Source: Taurinivorans muris (GTDB lineage: Bacteria > Desulfobacterota > Desulfovibrionia > Desulfovibrionales > Desulfovibrionaceae). Taken from it: a stretch of 64,000 bases of DNA. Below the pieces are notes generated by a model. The model was not told where the DNA came from. It made no database searches and saw only the letters and a list, made by a program, of their open reading frames with translations. The translations under genes and the position numbers were made by a program. Below, piece by piece: positions 46,069 through 55,097 of the stretch (position 1 is its first letter; the number at the start of each line of letters is the position of its first letter). The stretch lies in contig NZ_CP065938.1 of assembly GCF_025232395.1 (NCBI RefSeq), positions 1,550,001 to 1,614,000 of the forward strand, given 5' to 3'.

Positions 46069-46584
46069 CTAAAAATAATTGGGACCGCGCTTGAAATTTG
46101 TTTTTTGTACCGCCGCAGCCGCAGAATTAAGTCCGGAAAAAACGGTTTGAGCGGCTGCAAAAGGATTGGAACCGCCTTTACTCCCCGCCTGCCTGACATA
46201 CCCTTGCGCTTGGGTGTTGTAATTTTTCGCTTTCTGCCGTGCATGTTCACCTGCGTTTTGAGCGTATTCTTCGCCTTGACCCGCCATGTCGGAAAGGACG
46301 GCAAGAGGGCTTCCGCCCGCAAGGTCGATATTCCCGGCGCCATATTCCACGGCTTTTTTACTTTGCAGCGCTTTTTGCTCCAATCTGATTTTTTCCTTTT
46401 CTTTTTCCCCTTCCAAAAGGGCTTTTCTGGCATTGTCTTCCGCCAACTTAGCATTTTGAAACGCTTGCTCCCGCTGCTGCTTTGCATGTTCCGCCTGCGC
46501 TTTTTGACCGGAAAGCGCATTCGCCGTGCTAAGAGCGGAACCGAGCACGCTTATGCCCGTGGCTATTGTGCTTGGTACACACAT
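46069..46584 (-). CDS. Internal virion protein (T7 gp14-like)
   Basis: A 171-residue protein with an N-terminal hydrophobic Ala/Ser-rich stretch (GISVLGSALSTANALSG) and a long charged helical region (residues about 30-110), like the gp14-type internal core protein that is ejected to cross the host envelope. It overlaps the preceding gene by 22 bases, as phage late genes often do. Position between tail tube and fibre genes supports the call. Confidence 0.68.
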   Translation of the reverse strand: MCVPSTIATGISVLGSALSTANALSGQKAQAEHAKQQREQAFQNAKLAEDNARKALLEGEKEKEKIRLEQKALQSKKAVEYGAGNIDLAGGSPLAVLSDMAGQGEEYAQNAGEHARQKAKNYNTQAQGYVRQAGSKGGSNPFAAAQTVFSGLNSAAAAVQKTNFKRGPNYF

Positions 46585-47120
46585 ACTGGATTCCTCACCG
46601 TATAAAAACGTTTAAAAAGAGCCTTGCTCAATCCTGCGCGGATATAGTCCTCTTCCACAAAAAAACCTAAATACCGCACAAGGGAAAAGGTTTGATTGTT
46701 CCATGAAGCCGCGATATTCACAAGAATCGGATAATGCGTCAGCGCTTTCGCGATGATTTCTCTGCCGTGCCGCACAAGAAACCGCTTGTGTTTTGTCAGA
46801 TACCCGCCTGCGAACCAAATTTCACCGACGCTTTTCCCCATATCGTTCAAAGGAGCCAATCCGCCTAAGCCGATGACCCGTCCGCCCTTTTCCCTGTCAT
46901 GAAAAACAAGGAAATACGCCTCTCCTTCGCCTTTGAAGGCATGCTCCAAAACGTTTTCAAGAAGTTTTCCGGCGGAAATACGGTAAAGCTGCCACGCTTC
47001 ATAAATTTCATCCTGGCAGATGACATCAAGGCAATCTTCAAAATATTTTCCGACAGTCTTCTCTGTTGCGGCGATAAGTTCGTATTCGCCGTAACAGCCT
47101 GCAAGTTCCTGTTTTTCCAT
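46563..47120 (-). CDS. GNAT-like internal virion protein (T7 gp13/DUF2833-like)
   Basis: A 185-residue protein with the fold pattern of GNAT acetyltransferases (AYFLVFHDREKGGRVIGLGGLAPL, then SFSLVRYLGFFVEEDY-type C-terminal). This is the DUF2833 type found as internal protein A of T7-like virions, where the acetyltransferase site is usually not functional. The ATG overlaps the stop of the tail protein gene. A second GNAT-like gene occurs at 54.3-55.1 kb. Confidence 0.72.
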   Translation of the reverse strand: MEKQELAGCYGEYELIAATEKTVGKYFEDCLDVICQDEIYEAWQLYRISAGKLLENVLEHAFKGEGEAYFLVFHDREKGGRVIGLGGLAPLNDMGKSVGEIWFAGGYLTKHKRFLVRHGREIIAKALTHYPILVNIAASWNNQTFSLVRYLGFFVEEDYIRAGLSKALFKRFYTVRNPVCVYQAQ

Positions 47121-49249
47121 TATCCCCCCACCTGCACTTCGGGAAGCAGGGCAAGCACTGTCAGCGGCAGAGGCGCCTCGCTCATGATGCAGACATGATT
47201 TTGATTTTCATAATGCTGCGTAAGGTGCATGAAAACATAATCCGTCTGCAAATCGACCGCTTGCCCCGGTTTTTCGTTCCGCCTCCATTTCACTTCGTTC
47301 ATCCGGGTAAAATCCGTTCCTATCTTCGCATGATTGGTATTTTGAAAATAAACGCTTATCCCCTGAATGCGCTTGCGTTTGCCAAGGGTGTTGGCATAGC
47401 CGTTTTCCGCTTCGACGGGCATGCTTTTCAGCTTTGCCGCATAAGGCAAACCTATCACGATGTCATAAGCTTCATAGCCGATGTCAATCCCTGCGATTTG
47501 CACGGTTTCCCCGTTTTTCTCATAAGAAAGGGTTCGGACTTTCTGCCGCGGGCAAACCGCCCCGTTGGCGATAATGGCGACTTCCATACCCTGCAAATGC
47601 TCAAGACCGCCCACATAGCGGATAGGCACATCCCGATTTTCTTTTGCATGATAGGAAAGCCCGCAATCCACGTAAAAAAGGGAAGAGGCGGACATATCCT
47701 CCTGCGGCGTATTTTGCCGGTTATGTTCCATGCGTTCGAGAAAATAGTGTTTTTGTTCCCCGATTTCCCTTTCCACCACAAAAAAGACTTCATCGGCAGA
47801 TGCGCCCGGCAGCGAACAGACAGCAATGAATTTCCCCTGCGTATCATGCCTGTGCCATGCAAAAACTTCATGCTCGCGCAAAAACGTATGCCCGAGCAGG
47901 GCTCCGTCGTCACGCACGCACCAGATAACGGAATCCGGGCTTTGCTGATATGCCCAGTCGGTAATGGCGCGGTTTGCGAATAAATGCCCCGCAAGCACGG
48001 CATGGTCGGAACCGGAATAAGAATCCGTACCGAAATCATAGACCAAATCATGCATTTCCCTTTGCGTTCTGTTGATATGCAAAACACTGCTCCCGATGAT
48101 AAGCGCGGGAAGACGGCTTGAACCCCGGTACGACTGCGGCACAAGAGAAATATCGGAAGCGGTAAGCGCCCCCGCATTGCTTTTGACTTCCCATTCCGTT
48201 CCGCCGGTGCCCACAAGCAGCGTACGCAAGGAAACCAGCCAGCTGATACGGGAAACCTCATTGCCCGCAATGCTGATTTCCATTGCGTCGTCCGCTTTTA
48301 CGGGCGAAGAGCGCGTAAAGGATTCAAAATTGCCCGTGCGTGAGAACCAAAGGGTCTGCGGGCGTTTTTTCGAGCCTGCAAAAACAAGCCGCTGCTGATG
48401 AAAACAAACGCAGCTGGGATAATTGCCGTTAACAAAAGGGTTGTGGGCTTTAGGCGGGCAGTCTGTCATGTCGGGAGCTATGTTCTTAGCGTCAAAACAA
48501 GGAACAAGACTGCTGCCGATATAACCGTACTTGCCGTTTTTTTCTTGGTAAATACGATATTCTTCCGCACCTGCGCATTGCTGCCAGCTGAGTTTCGGAT
48601 AACAGGTCTGACGCAGATTTTCAGGACCCTCCACCGAACAGACGGCGCTGGGGAGGCTTTCTTCCCCTGCTTGGTTTATTTGCGTAACGACGAAAGACCA
48701 TTGTTTCAACCCGTTTCCGTCACTTGTTTTTTCCGATGAAGTCCGCACATCGTAAAGCCAAGCCCCGAGCCCCGCCGGCGGAGCGGCTTTGGGACTGAAA
48801 TTAACCGCTTCCAATTTCCAGTTGTCGTGCGCATAACGGCAAAGCTTATAGGGAGCGAAGTCTTCACTGACCAGATAAACAACGTCGGCGCTTTGCACAA
48901 AGCCCATTTTTTTAGCGGTTTCATAACTGAAAGGCGTTGTGAGGACATAAGGATTTCCCGCTCCGTCAAGGAGCTGACCCTCTTTGGTAAAAAAGGAAAG
49001 CTTTTTTTCAGACCACGCAAGAACATAGGTTTCCGCAGAAGAAAAAATAAAGGGCATGAGCCGTGTTTTGCCCGCAAGAGCGGCGAGATAACGCAAACCG
49101 CCGCGTTTGCTTGCTCCGCCATGGGGATGAACGACCATATTTTCAAGCAGGCTGCACCCTGTATGATACCGTGCCAAATCAATACGCACGGCAAGCGAGG
49201 GAGAAAGCTCACCTGCCGTGAAACTGCTTTGAAAACCATGAAACGCCAT
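47120..49249 (-). CDS. Tail tubular protein B-like (tail nozzle) protein
   Basis: A 709-residue structural protein. The opening FQSSFTAGELSPSLAVRIDL, then YHTGCSLLENMVVHPHGGAS is typical of the large tail proteins of podovirus-like prophages, which form the nozzle below the portal and adaptor. The remainder is beta-rich with repeated blade-like segments. Its start overlaps the stop of the adaptor gene. Homology to T7 gp12 is inferred from gene order and general character. Confidence 0.78.
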   Translation of the reverse strand: MAFHGFQSSFTAGELSPSLAVRIDLARYHTGCSLLENMVVHPHGGASKRGGLRYLAALAGKTRLMPFIFSSAETYVLAWSEKKLSFFTKEGQLLDGAGNPYVLTTPFSYETAKKMGFVQSADVVYLVSEDFAPYKLCRYAHDNWKLEAVNFSPKAAPPAGLGAWLYDVRTSSEKTSDGNGLKQWSFVVTQINQAGEESLPSAVCSVEGPENLRQTCYPKLSWQQCAGAEEYRIYQEKNGKYGYIGSSLVPCFDAKNIAPDMTDCPPKAHNPFVNGNYPSCVCFHQQRLVFAGSKKRPQTLWFSRTGNFESFTRSSPVKADDAMEISIAGNEVSRISWLVSLRTLLVGTGGTEWEVKSNAGALTASDISLVPQSYRGSSRLPALIIGSSVLHINRTQREMHDLVYDFGTDSYSGSDHAVLAGHLFANRAITDWAYQQSPDSVIWCVRDDGALLGHTFLREHEVFAWHRHDTQGKFIAVCSLPGASADEVFFVVEREIGEQKHYFLERMEHNRQNTPQEDMSASSLFYVDCGLSYHAKENRDVPIRYVGGLEHLQGMEVAIIANGAVCPRQKVRTLSYEKNGETVQIAGIDIGYEAYDIVIGLPYAAKLKSMPVEAENGYANTLGKRKRIQGISVYFQNTNHAKIGTDFTRMNEVKWRRNEKPGQAVDLQTDYVFMHLTQHYENQNHVCIMSEAPLPLTVLALLPEVQVGG

Positions 49250-49887
49250 TATTTCCTCGCCTCCAGATATTTGGAACAGTATATGTCTGCCGCTTCTTCC
49301 CCGCAGTCCCGGCTCTTCGCTTTTTCAAAGGCGCGGTCCGCGATTTCCCGCAAGGTCCGCACCGTATCGAGGGCTCCCCCGAAGCTGAGGCAAAGTTCGC
49401 CTGCCAGCTGCCAGGCAAAAGCGTCTGTGAACAGACTATCCCAAATACTCGGATCTTCGCTGTAACTTGTACAGGTTAAAACGGCTTGGGGACAGGAGGT
49501 GACAATCGCTTTTGTGCCGTCGGAAATACGTTCCACAGTATAATCATACACCGGGGCGAAATGATTTCCTTTTTTGCCGGCTGCCGGATTCAAAGCCAAA
49601 ATCCGCATGCATTCTTCAGGGTATTGATAATAATGCAGGTTCCGGTAAAAAATATCATTTTCCAAAAAATGTTCCGCCGCCCCGCAGCCCAAGAGGGCGA
49701 GGACTATCTCCTTTGTGGCGAAATGCCATGGGTACGCGCGCAAAGCGGAAGCGAGCACATAGGGAAATTTTACGGCGCACTGCCTCGCTTCCGTGCTTGC
49801 CTCGCCAAGGCTCGTGATTTGCGAAATGCCGTGTCCGCCTATGCGGCTTAATGCCAAATTGCATACATCGACTTGTGATAATGCCAT
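49249..49887 (-). CDS. Tail tubular protein A-like adaptor (gp11-like)
   Basis: A 212-residue protein starting with VDVCNLALSRIGG, a common opening of gp11-type adaptor proteins that link portal and nozzle; RAYPWHFA and other helical parts follow. Located between the capsid genes and the nozzle gene, as in T7-like and Bordetella BPP-1-like phages. Confidence 0.78.
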   Translation of the reverse strand: MALSQVDVCNLALSRIGGHGISQITSLGEASTEARQCAVKFPYVLASALRAYPWHFATKEIVLALLGCGAAEHFLENDIFYRNLHYYQYPEECMRILALNPAAGKKGNHFAPVYDYTVERISDGTKAIVTSCPQAVLTCTSYSEDPSIWDSLFTDAFAWQLAGELCLSFGGALDTVRTLREIADRAFEKAKSRDCGEEAADIYCSKYLEARK

Positions 49888-49901
49888 ACTGCCTCTTCAG
49901 G

Positions 49902-49920
49902 AAAAAGAGGGTCGCCCCTC
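49902..49920 (-). terminator. Weak terminator inside the phage operon
   Basis: On the minus strand GAGGG, loop GCGA, CCCTC is followed by five T, between the Bbp16-like gene and the adaptor gene. It could lower expression of tail genes relative to capsid genes. Confidence 0.45.
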
Positions 49921-49956
49921 CTTTTCTTTTTAAACTGTTTTTGCCGCTGTCATTTC

Positions 49957-50355
49957 CTACGCGTGCGCGTCAAGCACAAGTCCCGCGGTAAGGGCGCCTT
50001 TTGCGGCAGCGCCCTCGACTTCGTAAAAAACGCGCAAATACCTGCCCGCACGGGGAGGCAGGGAACCGAAACCGACGGAGCAAGGCTTTTCAATTTCCGC
50101 AAGAGGCAAAGGTTTGCTTGAAAGGATAGTCCGCCAGTCTTCTTCCGCAAGTTCGGCAAGAGGCTTGCCGCTGTCGGCGGACTGAATATGCACGGTTAAA
50201 GAAACCAAGCCCCCGAACCCCTCGACAATTTGCACGAAGGGAAAAACAGGCATGCCGCCGCCCTCCTGCACGCCGAGATCGAGCGTTTTATCGGAACATT
50301 GGCTTGTGCTGATTTTCTGAACATGGGAAAAAAGCAATTCTGCGTCCAAATACAT
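49957..50355 (-). CDS. Bbp16-like capsid-associated protein
   Basis: A 132-residue protein with the opening YLDAELLFSHVQKIS and a beta-rich body, similar to Bbp16, the capsid cement protein of Bordetella phage BPP-1. It follows the major capsid gene, the same order as in BPP-1. Confidence 0.75.
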   Translation of the reverse strand: MYLDAELLFSHVQKISTSQCSDKTLDLGVQEGGGMPVFPFVQIVEGFGGLVSLTVHIQSADSGKPLAELAEEDWRTILSSKPLPLAEIEKPCSVGFGSLPPRAGRYLRVFYEVEGAAAKGALTAGLVLDAHA

Positions 50356-50438
50356 AAGATTTCCTTTTTTGGATAGATAGGTTATCGTGTTTTGATAGGT
50401 TGTCGTGTTTATGCGTATCCTGTTCCATGATTACATGA

Positions 50439-51437
50439 TTAAACAAGGCGTTCCTCATTATTATGCAAAGCGTCCACGCGGCGGACAGGCATGCCTAGGA
50501 AACGGGTCACGGGTTTGCCTTCGATTTGATCGACGGAAAGCTGGACATTGGCTTTTTCCATAGCCATGATGTCCAAAACGGTTTTGACGTCCCTGTTCAT
50601 ATACCATGCCATTTGCGCCTTGTTGGCGGAAGGAATTTTGTTTGCGGCGGCAATCATGAGGCGGATCAGGTTCGTGCCGACGGAAGCTGCCGAACCGTTG
50701 ATAATATCCGCAAAGCTTGCCGTATCGATATTGCAGATCCGCACGGCGTAACGCCAGTCACGCAGGGAAAGCCCGCAATCCCATTTGAAATGGCTGCGGT
50801 AGCCCTGATAATGCCCGCCATTGTCATCAAGCAGCGTCTGCTCGCCAAGATCTTTGATTTGCAGACCCGCCTGCGAACCTTTCGGGAAAATACCGTGCAG
50901 AGTATCCTCGCCCCAACCGCAAAGCCAGATTGACGTGTTGGCGCCGCCTGTTCCGCCGAAATCGAGGACATTTTCCGCGCAGTCAAAGCCTGAAAGGGCG
51001 TTATAGCGAGGGCTGAGCCCCATGAACTTTTGCGGTTCCTCATGAATATCGCCATAAAAGAGGGTTTTCGCCATTTCTTGGTTCATCGCTTCCACAAAAC
51101 CGGCTTCTTCGCTCATCCGCCAATCGGCGCTCGCACCGTTTAAATCCGCAAGGGATTTATCCACTTCCGCATACGCTTCCAGCATTCCGCACGTATCATC
51201 AATGCTTTTTGTGGTGCTTTTGCTTGGCTGAACGCCATAGTTCAAAATACGCCATGCGGCGGCAGGCAGACCGGTGCGGACGGTGGTTCTGTGTCCTGTG
51301 GGCAAATTGCCCTCAAGCCAAAGGGCGTCTTCCAAAATTTCATTGGTTTGGGCCATGATTTCAACCAGTTTGGCAATCTTGCCCGTGTTGTCGAAACGCT
51401 TTGCCGCATCAAGCAGCGTTACTGCATTCGCGCTCAT
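50439..51437 (-). CDS. Major capsid protein (Bbp17-like)
   Basis: A 332-residue HK97-fold type major capsid protein of the BPP-1 family. Recognisable segments are EILEDALWLEGNLPTGHRTT and RTGLPAAAWRILNYGVQPS near the start and MPVRRVDALHNNE at the end. The start at 51437 is set by AAAGGAG; the upstream frame (to 51551) lies in a leader hairpin. This is the scaffold-adjacent gene, the expected position. Confidence 0.85.
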   Translation of the reverse strand: MSANAVTLLDAAKRFDNTGKIAKLVEIMAQTNEILEDALWLEGNLPTGHRTTVRTGLPAAAWRILNYGVQPSKSTTKSIDDTCGMLEAYAEVDKSLADLNGASADWRMSEEAGFVEAMNQEMAKTLFYGDIHEEPQKFMGLSPRYNALSGFDCAENVLDFGGTGGANTSIWLCGWGEDTLHGIFPKGSQAGLQIKDLGEQTLLDDNGGHYQGYRSHFKWDCGLSLRDWRYAVRICNIDTASFADIINGSAASVGTNLIRLMIAAANKIPSANKAQMAWYMNRDVKTVLDIMAMEKANVQLSVDQIEGKPVTRFLGMPVRRVDALHNNEERLV

Positions 51438-51472
51438 TTTTTTCTCCTTTGCAGAGGTTGGTGGGGTTTTCA

Positions 51473-51533
51473 TTTCCTTTTTCGGGCACGGGAAAAGCCC
51501 CTCCCTAACGGGACTATCCGCCCGAAAAGGAAA
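51473..51533 (-). promoter_or_regulatory. Long hairpin in the leader of the capsid gene
   Basis: TTTCC-TTTT(T)-CGGGC and GCCCG-AAAA-GGAAA form a 14-bp stem with one bulged base, closing a 32-base interior that can pair further. No T run follows on the minus strand, so it is not a terminator. It sits 36 bases before the capsid start and may act in mRNA processing or stability. Confidence 0.6.
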
Positions 51534-51689
51534 TGTTGCATGTAAAATCATCGTGTTTTGAAAATGAATGAAGAGGATACCGGTTTGAAAATCAGCCGTG
51601 CCGTTTTCTTTTCACCGGATTTTCCCATGTTCAGCGGGTCTGTTTTTGAACCGTCCGCACGGTTGTTTTTCATGCCTGTTTTTGCGTGC

Positions 51690-52274
51690 TTATTTCCTCA
51701 TGCTGGGATAAAACAATTCCGCGGCGGAGCGTTCTTTTTGCACGTCTTTGGCTTTAGGCATATCTTTTTCCGCAAGAGCCCTGCCCACGCGGTACATGAA
51801 ACGCACCACTTCCGGATGGGAGCCGAAGCCCGTTTCATTGAGGATTTCAGCGAGCGAACCGTCGTCAAAGCGCAAAACGGCAGCTTTGGCGTAACGCATA
51901 TTGTCGCTGAAACTCATACCCCCGTATTCCGTATCTTCCTCGCAGGCTTTTTGCATGGACTGCAAAAGCCGCGCTTGCTCCCGATTTTGTTTTTCAGCAA
52001 GTTCCCGCACATGGTTTTCATAAAATTTCGCCATGAGCTGTGCGTTTTCAAGGCTCATTTTCTGCTCGAAGGCGAAGCGCCGGAAATCCGCAACCAAGGC
52101 TTCATCCACCTGCGTTTCCGGATTGAATTTAAAAACATAATCTTCAGGGCTTGCGAGCAAAACTTCGGTAAGCAAGGTTTCCGCCGTTTTTTTCGCCTGT
52201 TCGGCAGTCTGTTCGGCTTGCTGTTCCGCCTGCCCCTGCGGTCTGATAACGATTTCCGCTGCGTTTTCTGCCAT
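51690..52274 (-). CDS. Putative phage scaffolding protein
   Basis: A 194-residue, highly charged, Gln/Glu/Ala-rich helical protein (QAEQQAEQTAEQAKKTAETL, then VRELAEKQNREQARLLQSMQ), ending in basic residues that may bind capsid, as scaffolds do. It lies just before the major capsid gene, the standard place. GGAGG before 52274 sets the start. Confidence 0.68.
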   Translation of the reverse strand: MAENAAEIVIRPQGQAEQQAEQTAEQAKKTAETLLTEVLLASPEDYVFKFNPETQVDEALVADFRRFAFEQKMSLENAQLMAKFYENHVRELAEKQNREQARLLQSMQKACEEDTEYGGMSFSDNMRYAKAAVLRFDDGSLAEILNETGFGSHPEVVRFMYRVGRALAEKDMPKAKDVQKERSAAELFYPSMRK

Positions 52275-52284
52275 ATTTTCCTCC

Positions 52285-52608
52285 TTAGTTTTGTTTTTGT
52301 ATGTGTAAAATATGCTCAGGGTCCAACGCATATAGGCGATGATACAGTGTCAGACCGATACTCCGTTTCCCCTCGAAGTAGGCATAGGATTTTTCATTTT
52401 GAATAGGAATTGCTTCAAAAATGCCTGTTTCGGCAAACAAATATTTCAAAAAGCGTCTGCCTTGCGCGTTTTGCACGAGAGAAGACAAATCATTTTGAAT
52501 TTCCTCGTCATACGACAACATTTTTTCATAAGGCAACATTTCTTCGCGGGTCAACACTTCTTCGTGCGAAACCGTTTGTTTTTCCTGCCAAAAACCTTCC
52601 TGTTTCAT
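52285..52608 (-). CDS. Bbp19-like phage protein
   Basis: A 107-residue protein whose middle matches the Bbp19-like phage domain: NDLSSLVQNAQGRRFLKYLF, then FEGKRSIGLTLYHRL and DPEHIL. The function is unknown, but such genes sit between portal and scaffold in BPP-1-like phages, as here. The N-terminal 35 residues are very acidic (repeated Glu/Met). Confidence 0.78.
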   Translation of the reverse strand: MKQEGFWQEKQTVSHEEVLTREEMLPYEKMLSYDEEIQNDLSSLVQNAQGRRFLKYLFAETGIFEAIPIQNEKSYAYFEGKRSIGLTLYHRLYALDPEHILHIQKQN

Positions 52609-54320
52609 GACGTATCCCTTTCCGTTTGCTCCGGCTGCGGATTGTCAGGGGCGTTTTCCCGCATGGTCCCCAACAATGCCGAAGCGAAATTCTTTCCCTC
52701 CAAATCGACTTCGCTCAGCATTTTTGCGGTTGAAGCGCCTTTTTCAAGCAGCTGCCAAGTTTTTTGCTCTTCCTGCTGCATGGCTTGTTCCCGCCTGCGC
52801 TGTTCGCGAATGGCAAAAACGCTGTCCTTGCCGCGAAGCAGGGAAAGCGGCACCCCGAGCAGCTTCGCATTATGCAGGAGCATTTCATCCAAATCCAGAT
52901 TGTCCAGCACGTCGGGATTTATTTTCGCCAAATTGCCGGCAAAAAGCATTATGTTTTCGATAGCCGCGATGTCTGCGCTTTTTTGGGCTAAAGCAAGGCT
53001 CGACTGCATTTCGATTTCCCATTCCCTTCCCCGCAAAAGGTGCGGAACGGGCAATATTTTGCCGTACCGTTTCATAATGCCCAAGACCCGTTGGATAAGG
53101 GGCTGAAAAAGTTCGCTTCTCAATCTTTCAAGAGTCGGTCCCAGCATGAGCAGTTTTTCGGCGTTTCGTTCGTAAACTTCCGTGGCTGTCATGCGTTTGT
53201 CCGATTGGGTGAGCAAAAGGAACAGATCCTTATAAAAATGCTCCCCGATTTGCCGCCGTATCTGTTGCAAATACGCATCTAAAGCCTGCAGGTTCGCCTG
53301 TACCTGATAGGTCGGCGTAATGGCGGGAGCCTGCGCGTTCATATCCACGAAATTCGCAAATCCGGGACGGAGCGAAAACTGCCCGCCTTGATTCCGCAGC
53401 GAATTGGAAACATTCATCGGCGGTTTTATTTCCAGTTCCAACGCTTCCAAACCGTCCTGACGCATACGCTGCAGCATGTTCACATCCGGTAAAGCGTCCA
53501 TGCCCGGACCCCTGCCGTACACATCCTGCCCGGTCACATCCCAGCGGGGGCAGCAAGCGGGAAATTCCTCATATCCGTCTTCCTCCAAAAGAAAATTCCC
53601 TTGTCCGAGCAGAACGTAATAGGACGCATAACGCCGGCTGCGGGCGTCGATTTTATCGGGGTCGCAATTTTTCCGAGGTTCGATGGCATGAAGCACGGCA
53701 AAGACCTGCACGCTGTCTTTTTCAGCCGATTCCCTTATCCGTTCCGGATACGTTTCAAAACGCTGGACGATTTGCCGCGCCGTCATGCTTATTGTGCGGT
53801 AAAGCGTGTCCACCCGCCCTTTTGCGTCGCAGTCCAGATAGTATTCGCCGACGGTTAAATTTCTGCAGCGTATCACTTCGTCCCGGTCTTCCTCAATCAA
53901 AAAGCAGGCGGTGCCGAACGCCGCCAATTCCGCATAATGGGCATGCACCGTCGGATAGAAATTAGAACCCGAAAGCACCGCATGCACGCGTTCCTGCGTA
54001 TCCTGCAGCCATTTGCCTATACCCTCGGCATTTTCCAGTTCCTTGTCCTTCAAAGAAAACCGAAACCAAGGGCGGGCGGGGGAACTGAGCCCGCCGTGCA
54101 TGCCGGCAGCCAATATCCGCAATGCGTAAAGGGCTGTCGAATCCACGATATTCCCATGCTTCTTATAGCCTTTGTTATGATTTTCTTCCGACCATTTCCC
54201 TTTGTTTGGAAGCATCACATCGCTGATTTCCTTCCATTGCCCTTCCCATGTCCGCCTTTCCTTTTCCAGTTCATGAAAACGCCTCAATACGTGCCGGACG
54301 CAATCTCTTTCTTTTTCCAT
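52605..54320 (-). CDS. Phage portal (head-tail connector) protein
   Basis: A 571-residue portal protein of the podovirus head-tail connector family. Key segments are WEGQWKEISDVMLPNKGKW at the start, then LRILAAGMHGGLSSPARPWF (residues about 65-84) and RIPLQPGFANF-like positions in the middle (FSLRPGFANFVDMNAQAP). It should form the dodecameric DNA gate and bind the terminase. It ends within the Bbp19-like gene start by 4 bases. Confidence 0.88.
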   Translation of the reverse strand: MEKERDCVRHVLRRFHELEKERRTWEGQWKEISDVMLPNKGKWSEENHNKGYKKHGNIVDSTALYALRILAAGMHGGLSSPARPWFRFSLKDKELENAEGIGKWLQDTQERVHAVLSGSNFYPTVHAHYAELAAFGTACFLIEEDRDEVIRCRNLTVGEYYLDCDAKGRVDTLYRTISMTARQIVQRFETYPERIRESAEKDSVQVFAVLHAIEPRKNCDPDKIDARSRRYASYYVLLGQGNFLLEEDGYEEFPACCPRWDVTGQDVYGRGPGMDALPDVNMLQRMRQDGLEALELEIKPPMNVSNSLRNQGGQFSLRPGFANFVDMNAQAPAITPTYQVQANLQALDAYLQQIRRQIGEHFYKDLFLLLTQSDKRMTATEVYERNAEKLLMLGPTLERLRSELFQPLIQRVLGIMKRYGKILPVPHLLRGREWEIEMQSSLALAQKSADIAAIENIMLFAGNLAKINPDVLDNLDLDEMLLHNAKLLGVPLSLLRGKDSVFAIREQRRREQAMQQEEQKTWQLLEKGASTAKMLSEVDLEGKNFASALLGTMRENAPDNPQPEQTERDTS

Positions 54321-54336
54321 GGCAGCAGTTTCCCTC

Positions 54337-54555
54337 TCACGCGCCGAGCAAGGTCTTTTTTTGACTGTTTGCGGGACTTGTCAAACCCGAACCGCTCGTA
54401 AGAACGGTTTTTGAATGCCCGAACGCACCGGCGCGCCTGCGTCTTTCCTCATCAGCCGCTTCCTTTACGCTTTGATCCGCCTCCACAGGCGCCGGCGCGG
54501 GAATTTCCACTTCCTGCGCAACAGGCGCGGAATAATGTTTTCCTCCTCCGCCCAT
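54337..54555 (-). CDS. Internal in-frame start: short MGGGG virion protein
   Basis: A 72-residue product starting at MGGGGKHYS, within the longer frame, preceded by a strong AAGGAGG. Its Pro/Ala-rich middle (VEIPAPAPVEADQS) and closing TLLGA match the stand-alone phage protein. This is an alternative start, not a separate locus. Confidence 0.6.
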   Translation of the reverse strand: MGGGGKHYSAPVAQEVEIPAPAPVEADQSVKEAADEERRRRAGAFGHSKTVLTSGSGLTSPANSQKKTLLGA

Positions 54556-55092
54556 TTGAACCTCCTTTGTTGGTATTTCTTCTTTGGTCAATATGCTGAC
54601 AAGAGCATTTTTATAGGTGTTTTGCCGGGCGAAATAACACGCCTGCGGCAGTTCCGCGACAATACGGAAGCCCAATTTTCGGATGAACGCCAGCGCATGA
54701 CGGTACGGTTTGGGAGTGATGCCGACAAGAGCCGAAAGCACATATTCCCCGGAGCCGTTTTTGCAGTGAAGCAGGCTCTCAACCACATGGATCCCTATCG
54801 CCTCTTGCTCGCCAAACGCCTTACGCAAAAAACAAAAATGTATCATCGCGTTTTTGCCTATGGGGTTGTTCAGCCAATAGAGGGCTTTGACTTCCCCGGT
54901 ACCGCCCGTTACAAAGCGCGCGTCTTTGTCCTTTGCCGAAAGCCATGCGCTGAAATTTGCAAAATCGGGTATTTCGCCGTCGAAAAACAGAATGGGATTA
55001 AGCCTGTCTTTTTGAAATTGCTCCCAAAATTCCGTTTTTGTTTCCTGCGGGGCGTTTTTTGCCCGAAGTGTCCGGTAGCATGTTTTTTCCAT
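54337..55092 (-). CDS. Fused GNAT-like and MGGGG-type virion protein
   Basis: A 251-residue frame joining two modules. Residues 1-175 have a GNAT-like pattern (IGIHVVESLLHCKNG, HALAFIRKLGFRIV). Residues 180-251 (MGGGGKHYSAPV, ending TSPANSQKKTLLGA) match a small separate protein usually coded between terminase and portal in related prophages. No stop divides them, yet AAGGAGG stands exactly before the internal ATG at 54555. Both the fusion and the 72-residue short protein are probably made. Confidence 0.72.
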   Translation of the reverse strand: MEKTCYRTLRAKNAPQETKTEFWEQFQKDRLNPILFFDGEIPDFANFSAWLSAKDKDARFVTGGTGEVKALYWLNNPIGKNAMIHFCFLRKAFGEQEAIGIHVVESLLHCKNGSGEYVLSALVGITPKPYRHALAFIRKLGFRIVAELPQACYFARQNTYKNALVSILTKEEIPTKEVQMGGGGKHYSAPVAQEVEIPAPAPVEADQSVKEAADEERRRRAGAFGHSKTVLTSGSGLTSPANSQKKTLLGA

Positions 55093-55097
55093 ACTTT

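Noticed and set aside
51558-52406. 282-codon plus-strand frame opposite the scaffold gene
   Set aside because: It is a shadow frame; the minus-strand genes have ribosome-binding sites and recognised neighbours.
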